Below, piece by piece: positions 5,275-7,044 of a stretch of 7,044 nt of DNA. Made by a program: the position numbers and the translations under genes. Below the pieces are notes generated by a model. That model saw only the letters and a list, made by a program, of their open reading frames with translations, was not told where the DNA came from and ran no database searches. Each line of letters opens with the position of its first letter. Positions within the stretch are counted from its first letter, which is position 1. This DNA comes from JBCDCU01 sp039180865 (lineage in GTDB: Bacteria > Pseudomonadota > Alphaproteobacteria > Rhizobiales > JACESI01), in NCBI GenBank assembly GCA_039180865.1, contig JBCDCZ010000238.1:1-7044 (forward strand), given 5' to 3'.

Positions 5275-6132
5275 TCAGAGCTTGTGGCCGGTCGGGATCG
5301 GCGGCGGCTCATGCATGAGCAAGATTTCGATCCGGCGGTTTGATGCGAGGAACGGATCGTTCGGGAACAGCGGCTCAGACGTTCCTTTGCCGACAACGCC
5401 ATAGATACGGTCACGTCCGATACCGGCCTCCCGCAGGATCGCACGTGCGGCGTTGGCGCGGTCTGCCGACAATTCCCAACTCGTATAATTCGGATCAATC
5501 GACAGTGTCCCAGCGGTTGTATGACCTGTAATCTGAATGCGGTTCGGCATTCTGCGCAGAATTGGGGCTGCGGTTTCAAGGAGCCGACGGGTCGATTCAT
5601 AGGGTTGCTTGGAGCCCTCCGGGAACATGGAACGGCCATCCTGGTCAACAAATTGAATGTTCAATCCTTCCGGGGTCTCATCGATAATGACGTTTTTGGA
5701 CAGCTCCGCAATCTCGGGCAATTCCTGCCAGGCCTGACGCAGCGAAGCAGCCGCGGATGCAAACTGGCGCGGACGGACAATCTGAGCGCGTTTTACCTCG
5801 TGGGTGTTGGCCTCCGGTCCCTGCTTGCGAGACTGATCCTGCTTTACAGGTTCGAAATCAGCGTCCTTTTCGGAGTTGATAATCGCGACCTGTTTCAAAA
5901 ACTGCTTGATTGGTACGCCCTGGGTTTCGATCACGCCGTTCTTGCGCTGTTCGTCGATCACGCCGAATGCGTCTTTCAAAGAGCCTGCAACCACCTGCAG
6001 CTTTTCTTTGTCCTGGATCGAGAAAGACACGATCAGGACGAAGAAGCACACCAGAAGCGACATTAGGTCGGCAAAGGTGACCATCCAGAAAGGGGCGGTG
6101 AGTTCTTTGTTTTCTTTCTTAGGTACTGCCAT
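5275..6132 (-). CDS. Flagellar stator protein of the MotB/PomB type
   Basis: The 285-residue partner of MotA/PomA in the ion-driven stator that turns the flagellum. A short cytoplasmic N-terminus leads into one transmembrane helix, TFADLMSLLVCFFVLIVSFS (19-38), with the ion-binding Asp at D22. This helix and the following LQVVAGSLKDAFGV resemble Vibrio PomB closely. A variable linker (about 65-145) precedes the OmpA-like peptidoglycan-binding domain (about 147-275): ITGHTTAG (201-208), SWELSADRANAAR (218-230) and NRRIEILL (265-272). The Asp usual after GHT is replaced by T206, while R225 is kept. It lies 44 bases downstream of the PomA-type gene on the same strand and is surely in its operon. 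No strong ribosome site is seen. The MotB/PomB family call is certain; sodium versus proton use is not. Confidence 0.94.
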   Translation of the reverse strand: MAVPKKENKELTAPFWMVTFADLMSLLVCFFVLIVSFSIQDKEKLQVVAGSLKDAFGVIDEQRKNGVIETQGVPIKQFLKQVAIINSEKDADFEPVKQDQSRKQGPEANTHEVKRAQIVRPRQFASAAASLRQAWQELPEIAELSKNVIIDETPEGLNIQFVDQDGRSMFPEGSKQPYESTRRLLETAAPILRRMPNRIQITGHTTAGTLSIDPNYTSWELSADRANAARAILREAGIGRDRIYGVVGKGTSEPLFPNDPFLASNRRIEILLMHEPPPIPTGHKL

Positions 6133-6176
6133 CGGACTGATCCCGTTCGGTCAGGTTCCTGTTTCCGTGGTCCGCC

Positions 6177-6950
6177 TTAGGCCACAGCCTCATCTTCAAA
6201 GACGGCGCGTTGTTTCTGTGGCAGGTACGCCACCAGCATCTCTTTCATCACAGCCGGGCTCTTATTGGCGCGCAATTGCATGATGCCGTCGATGATCAGC
6301 GTTTGTGAAAGCGTGTCATCCTTGAAGCGCGCAGACATTTTGTCAGCCATCGGAAGACAAATCAGGTTGGCGATCACCGCGCCATACATGGTCGACAGAA
6401 GTGCAATCGCCATGGACGCGCCGAATGTGGACGGGTCATCCATTGTCGCAAGCATCTGCACGAGACCAACCAGCGTTCCGATCATGCCGAAAGCAGGTGC
6501 CGATTCGCCGAGAGCCTTGAAGACGCGCTGGCCTTCTTCCAGGCGATCGAGGCCGAGATCGCGTTCGCGTTCCAGCGTATCGCGGATGACGTCCGGATCG
6601 TATCCATCGGCTACGTATTGAGCACCCTTGGTCATCAACGCGTCGTCGATTTCTACGTTTTCAAGACCCAGGGGGCCTTCCTTGCGGATGACCTCTGACA
6701 GTTCCGTCATCTTTTCGATGATCTTTGTTGGCGGAGTTGTCCGGTGCGAGAAAGCGATTTTCCCGCCCAGCAAGAATGCACCCAGAATTCCTGTAAGTGG
6801 AAACCGGATGAGCGTAGCGCAAAGACCACCGCCGATAACAATCAACACGGATGGCAGGTCGACAAAGGTCGACAGACTTCCGCCAGTGAAGATGGCCAGA
6901 ACAATAATGCCGAAACCGGCCAGAATACCTATAAGGGTTGCTAAATCCAT
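6177..6950 (-). CDS. Flagellar stator protein of the MotA/PomA type
   Basis: A four-helix inner-membrane stator subunit of 257 residues, close to Vibrio PomA (253) and shorter than E. coli MotA (295). It begins MDLATLIGILAGF, as PomA does. The cytoplasmic loop keeps R89 and K90 of EVIRKEG, and E97 and E100, matching charged residues that contact FliG in PomA. Helix 3 has APAFGMIGTLVGLV with P152 and T159, then the MDDP motif (170-173). Helix 4 has ALLSTMYGAV with S186 and T187, and P200. T159, S186 and T187 match PomA T158, T185 and T186, the hydroxyl residues tied to sodium passage. ATG 6950 is supported by AAGGCGAG-like sequence upstream. It is the first gene of the visible stator operon. 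No other flagellar genes fall in the window. Confidence 0.95.
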   Translation of the reverse strand: MDLATLIGILAGFGIIVLAIFTGGSLSTFVDLPSVLIVIGGGLCATLIRFPLTGILGAFLLGGKIAFSHRTTPPTKIIEKMTELSEVIRKEGPLGLENVEIDDALMTKGAQYVADGYDPDVIRDTLERERDLGLDRLEEGQRVFKALGESAPAFGMIGTLVGLVQMLATMDDPSTFGASMAIALLSTMYGAVIANLICLPMADKMSARFKDDTLSQTLIIDGIMQLRANKSPAVMKEMLVAYLPQKQRAVFEDEAVA

Positions 6951-6983
6951 AGTCCCACTCGCCTTGATGACGCTTCGTTAATC

Positions 6984-7005
6984 GAGACCAGTCCCACAAG
7001 GTCTC
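6984..7005. repeat. Inverted repeat GAGACC-N10-GGTCTC upstream of the stator operon
   Basis: GAGACC (6984-6989) and GGTCTC (7000-7005) are perfect inverted arms with a 10-base spacer, 34-55 bases upstream of the minus-strand PomA-type start. It could be a leader hairpin or an operator. It is short, matches no flagellar promoter I know, and the upstream region is cut by the window edge. Confidence 0.3.
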
Positions 7006-7044
7006 TTCCCACGAAATGCAATCTATCAAGCCGCGAATAAGATC

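Noticed and set aside
5521..6066. 181-residue plus-strand frame opposite the MotB-type gene
   Set aside because: It is antisense to a well-supported stator gene, with no ribosome site or known motif.

Overview
The window looks like chromosomal core sequence from an alphaproteobacterium, plausibly a Hyphomicrobiales (Rhizobiales)-type or related marine lineage. This rests on protein flavour (ferrochelatase, NicO permease, a short QmcA/NfeD pair), moderately G+C-rich codon use and hairpins without long T-tracts. Species cannot be named from the sequence. Seven protein genes fill nearly all of it. There are no tRNA or rRNA genes, insertion sequences, CRISPR arrays or phage genes, and no intergenic gap exceeds 200 bases.

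Left part, plus strand: the C-terminal end of a NicO/RcnA-type nickel/cobalt permease with an extreme His-rich loop (2-625, cut by the window edge); ferrochelatase hemH (819-1883), the last step of protoheme synthesis; and a tight two-gene unit of an SPFH/band-7 membrane protein (QmcA/paraslipin type, 2007-2993) and its NfeD partner (3002-3463). The leaders of hemH and of the SPFH gene carry inverted repeats and a shared CATACGTAA word.

Middle: a LysR-family regulator on the minus strand (3484-4407) is divergent from a beta-class carbonic anhydrase (4590-5246). The regulator aligns with OxyR from end to end but has neither redox cysteine. The intergenic region between the two genes contains a perfect GATAGA-N5-TCTATC repeat, which reads as ATAG-N7-CTAT, the shape of an OxyR half-operator. 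This is the most interesting locus in the window: a probable OxyR-derived, non-peroxide sensor that may control carbonic anhydrase.

Right part, minus strand: a flagellar stator operon, pomA/motA (6177-6950) followed by pomB/motB (5275-6132). Both resemble Vibrio PomA/PomB more than E. coli MotA/MotB, and the hydroxyl residues linked to sodium coupling are largely kept.

The genes do not form one pathway. They are small adjacent units: metal/heme, membrane quality control, CO2/bicarbonate interconversion with its presumed regulator, and motility. I see no wholly new multi-gene system. The cysteine-less OxyR-like regulator with its candidate operator is the best lead.
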